Made by a program: the position numbers and the translations under genes | Notes under the pieces: generated by a model | What the model was told of the DNA's origin: nothing | Seen by the model: only the letters and a program-made list of their open reading frames with translations | The model's database searches: none | From: Verrucomicrobia bacterium UBA3063 | GTDB taxonomy: Bacteria > Verrucomicrobiota > Verrucomicrobiia > Methylacidiphilales > Verrucolacustridaceae | Length of the DNA stretch: 7,304 nt | Assembly (NCBI GenBank): GCA_002366885.1 | Contig: DFCD01000033.1 | Location: 1 to 7,304 of the forward strand | Direction: 5' to 3' | Part shown: piece by piece, positions 5,654 to 7,304 of the stretch | Layout: every line of letters begins with the position of its first letter | Position numbering within the stretch: the first letter of the stretch is position 1

Positions 5654-6558
5654 CGGCGGTCCCCCACGAGGAGAATCAGCAGGATCGGCAAATAAGCCAC
5701 CGAGGCCAGAAAGAGGCTGCGGGCCGTTTTTTGCGAAGGCCAAAGGGCAAACCTTCCCGCCCCCAGCGCGAATCCCAAGCTCAGCAGAACGGCTCCGACC
5801 AGATACCCGAACCCCGCGGCCCCAAGGTAAAAAGGCCAAAGGGCCGCCACCAGCAGGGCAAGGCAGTAAAGCGTGGAGACGAGTCCCGTCACCCTGCCCT
5901 TGTCATCGGAGCACGGGAGCATGCGGAATCCGGCGCGCCGGTAGTCGTCGCGATATCGCCAGGCAATCGCAAGGAAGTGGGGAATCTGCCAAAGAAACAG
6001 GATCGAGAAGAGGGCCCATCCTTCCGCCCCGATCCTTCCCCGGCCAGCCACAAACCCAAGAAGCGGAGGAATTGCGCCCGGGACCGCCCCCACCAGGGTA
6101 TTCAGGACGGTCCATCTCTTCATCGGGGTATAGACGAAAAGATAAAGAGCCAATGTGCTGGCCGCCAAAAAGGCCGCCGGCGCGTGCACGCCCAAATAAA
6201 GAATTCCCAGCCCGGCCGCGGCCATGAAAGCCCCGCCCAACAGGGCTTCGTCCGGACTAACCCTTCCCATCGGCAAGGGCCGCTGCGCGGTGCGCGTCAT
6301 TTTGGCGTCGAGATCGCGTTCCAGCCACTCGTTGAGCACGGCGGCGGCGGCCGCCACCAAAACCGTGCCCACCAGGGTGAACAGGGCGCGCCAGGGCTCA
6401 AGTCTTCCCCCGGATCCGCAATAAAGCCCCACCCAAGTGGTCAGCAGCACCAGTGAAGTCAGCCGCAGTTTGCAAAGTTCCGACCAGTCCTGCAGCCAGG
6501 CGCGCCAACCCTCTCCGGAACGGGCGGGCAAAGGGATGGCGTTTTCCAGGGAACTCAT
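5650..6558 (-). CDS. ctaB: Protoheme IX farnesyltransferase (heme O synthase)
   Basis: This 302-residue UbiA-family membrane prenyltransferase adds a farnesyl group to heme B to make heme O, the precursor of heme A. The first Asp-rich motif is NEWLERDLDAKMTRTAQRPLP, from Asn76 to Pro96 (Asp82, Asp84, Arg89). The second conserved region includes YTPMKRWTVLNTLVGAVPGA (143-162) and W-R-Y-R-D-D-Y (200-206). About eight or nine hydrophobic spans are visible. ATG 6558 is chosen because it overlaps the ctaA TGA as ATGA and gives the family's normal length; the same frame runs 118 codons further upstream, antiphase to ctaA, with no conserved content. Its own stop overlaps the start of the 40-aa gene. 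Heme O made here would be oxidised by CtaA next door. Confidence 0.95.
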   Translation of the reverse strand: MSSLENAIPLPARSGEGWRAWLQDWSELCKLRLTSLVLLTTWVGLYCGSGGRLEPWRALFTLVGTVLVAAAAAVLNEWLERDLDAKMTRTAQRPLPMGRVSPDEALLGGAFMAAAGLGILYLGVHAPAAFLAASTLALYLFVYTPMKRWTVLNTLVGAVPGAIPPLLGFVAGRGRIGAEGWALFSILFLWQIPHFLAIAWRYRDDYRRAGFRMLPCSDDKGRVTGLVSTLYCLALLVAALWPFYLGAAGFGYLVGAVLLSLGFALGAGRFALWPSQKTARSLFLASVAYLPILLILLVGDRR

Positions 6559-7304
6559 TTTCGCAGCGCAGAGGCGACACTGGCGTGGGATGCGCCCGGG
6601 ACACGAAAGTTTTGCACGGATCGCCAGGATGCAAACCCCAGCAGCCAACCGGTCAGGGTTAGACCGGCGCCGATCAGAACGTGCAGCGTGGCGATTTCCG
6701 GCCGACGCCCGCTCCAGATCGTCAGGATGCCGAGAAAAACCTGCGTGCCCGCGAGCGCCGCCCAAGCCATCACCCCGCGCCGCCACCAGAACGGCGTCGA
6801 GGAAGGTCCGACGCTCCAGACCGCTCCCGCCAAAATCCCGAGGGCCGCCAGGATCCCCAGCGTGCGGTGCAGAATTTGCCAAACCATCAGGGATGCCGTG
6901 GTGGCCGGCCAATGAAGCTCGGTGGCCCGGTAATCATTGATGCCCTTCAGCACGTCCGTCTGCCAGAAAGCCGGCAGCCATTGCCCGTAGATTTTTGGAA
7001 AGTCCGGAATCGAAAGGTAGCCCGGCCCCTCGTGCCGCAGGAAGGCCCCCAGGATGGTCTGCAAAAACACCACGGCGGTCAGCGCCCAAACCATCCGCAT
7101 TCGGGCCTTCGAGAGATCATCCGAACGCACCGGATGGGACCAGAAGCGGGAGAGAACCAGCGCCAGGCTTCCCGCCACCACCAAAAAAATCTGGGCGAGG
7201 CAGGCATGCATCAGTCCCAACACCCAGGAAACCTGGAGCACTCTTTGGCCGCCCAGAATTCCCTGGGACACCACCAACAAGGCGGCGGCAAGGGCAAGTC
7301 CCCT
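6555..7304 (-). CDS. ctaA: Heme A synthase, C-terminal part (5' end beyond window)
   Basis: 249 residues are visible, open to the window edge. CtaA/Cox15 oxidises the C8 methyl of heme O to give heme A. Numbering from the edge, His33 (GLMHACLAQ), His146 (LHRT) and His208 (LHVLIGAG) match the heme-ligand histidines of the fourth, sixth and eighth spans of Bacillus CtaA (His123, His216, His278). The loop LRHEGPGYLSIPDFP (89-103) is the counterpart of the second extracytoplasmic loop, but lacks the paired Cys found in the Bacillus enzyme. The first two spans and the first ligand His should lie past base 7304. A TTG at 7278-7280 could be mistaken for a start, but conserved sequence (GILGGQRVLQVS) and the open frame continue through it. 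It is the first visible gene of the operon and overlaps ctaB by 4 bp. Confidence 0.92.
   Translation of the reverse strand, partial: RGLALAAALLVVSQGILGGQRVLQVSWVLGLMHACLAQIFLVVAGSLALVLSRFWSHPVRSDDLSKARMRMVWALTAVVFLQTILGAFLRHEGPGYLSIPDFPKIYGQWLPAFWQTDVLKGINDYRATELHWPATTASLMVWQILHRTLGILAALGILAGAVWSVGPSSTPFWWRRGVMAWAALAGTQVFLGILTIWSGRRPEIATLHVLIGAGLTLTGWLLGFASWRSVQNFRVPGASHASVASALRK

Noticed and set aside
5731..6456. 241-codon plus-strand frame antisense to ctaB
   Set aside because: Arg/Pro/Gln-rich, no domain; ctaB motifs are unmistakable on the other strand.
6559..6912. 118-codon N-terminal extension of the ctaB frame
   Set aside because: It runs antiphase through ctaA and is not membrane-like or conserved; the ATGA overlap at 6555-6558 marks the true start.

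Overview
This is a GC-rich bacterial window (about 60 % G+C by eye) packed with ordinary chromosomal genes. I see no mobile elements, CRISPR arrays, rRNA or tRNA genes. The gene mix suggests a free-living aerobe: a partner-switching regulator cluster, an aa3-type cytochrome oxidase assembly operon, and a carotenoid cyclase of the CrtYc/CrtYd-fused type. A Verrucomicrobiota-like (PVC group) origin is my best guess from the style of the proteins. No single marker here proves it.

Layout, left half. Bases 1-140 hold the C-terminal end of a probable cyclic-nucleotide-binding-domain protein (+). It is followed by a tandem-STAS protein (162-776, +), which overlaps by 4 bp an RsbW/SpoIIAB-like serine kinase (773-1207, +). 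Facing them is a canonical single-domain STAS anti-anti-sigma factor (1222-1554, -). Together these look like a partner-switching module, in which the kinase phosphorylates STAS serines and unphosphorylated STAS proteins titrate the kinase. No sigma factor or PP2C phosphatase is visible. Next come apt (1659-2195, +), for adenine salvage, and a GTGA-overlapped aldo/keto reductase (2192-3376, +). A GC-rich palindrome closes this block.

Layout, right half. A fused lycopene cyclase (3396-4130, -) is divergent from a stand-alone CoaB-like phosphopantothenoylcysteine synthetase domain protein (4217-4858, +). The rest, on the minus strand and read from the right edge, is a tightly packed operon: ctaA (heme A synthase, cut by the window end), ctaB (heme O synthase), a 40-residue single-membrane-span protein, and cytochrome c oxidase subunit III. 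The first three are joined by 4-bp ATGA overlaps. The two heme enzymes convert heme B to heme O and then heme A for the oxidase. Subunits I and II are not in view and may lie beyond base 7304.

I found no clearly unprecedented system. The most unusual points are the tandem-STAS protein with degenerate phosphorylation loops coupled to its kinase, the 40-aa membrane protein in the oxidase operon, the GGGGT-CAG-ACCCC palindrome between convergent genes, and an aldo/keto reductase with Glu where the family usually has its catalytic Asp.
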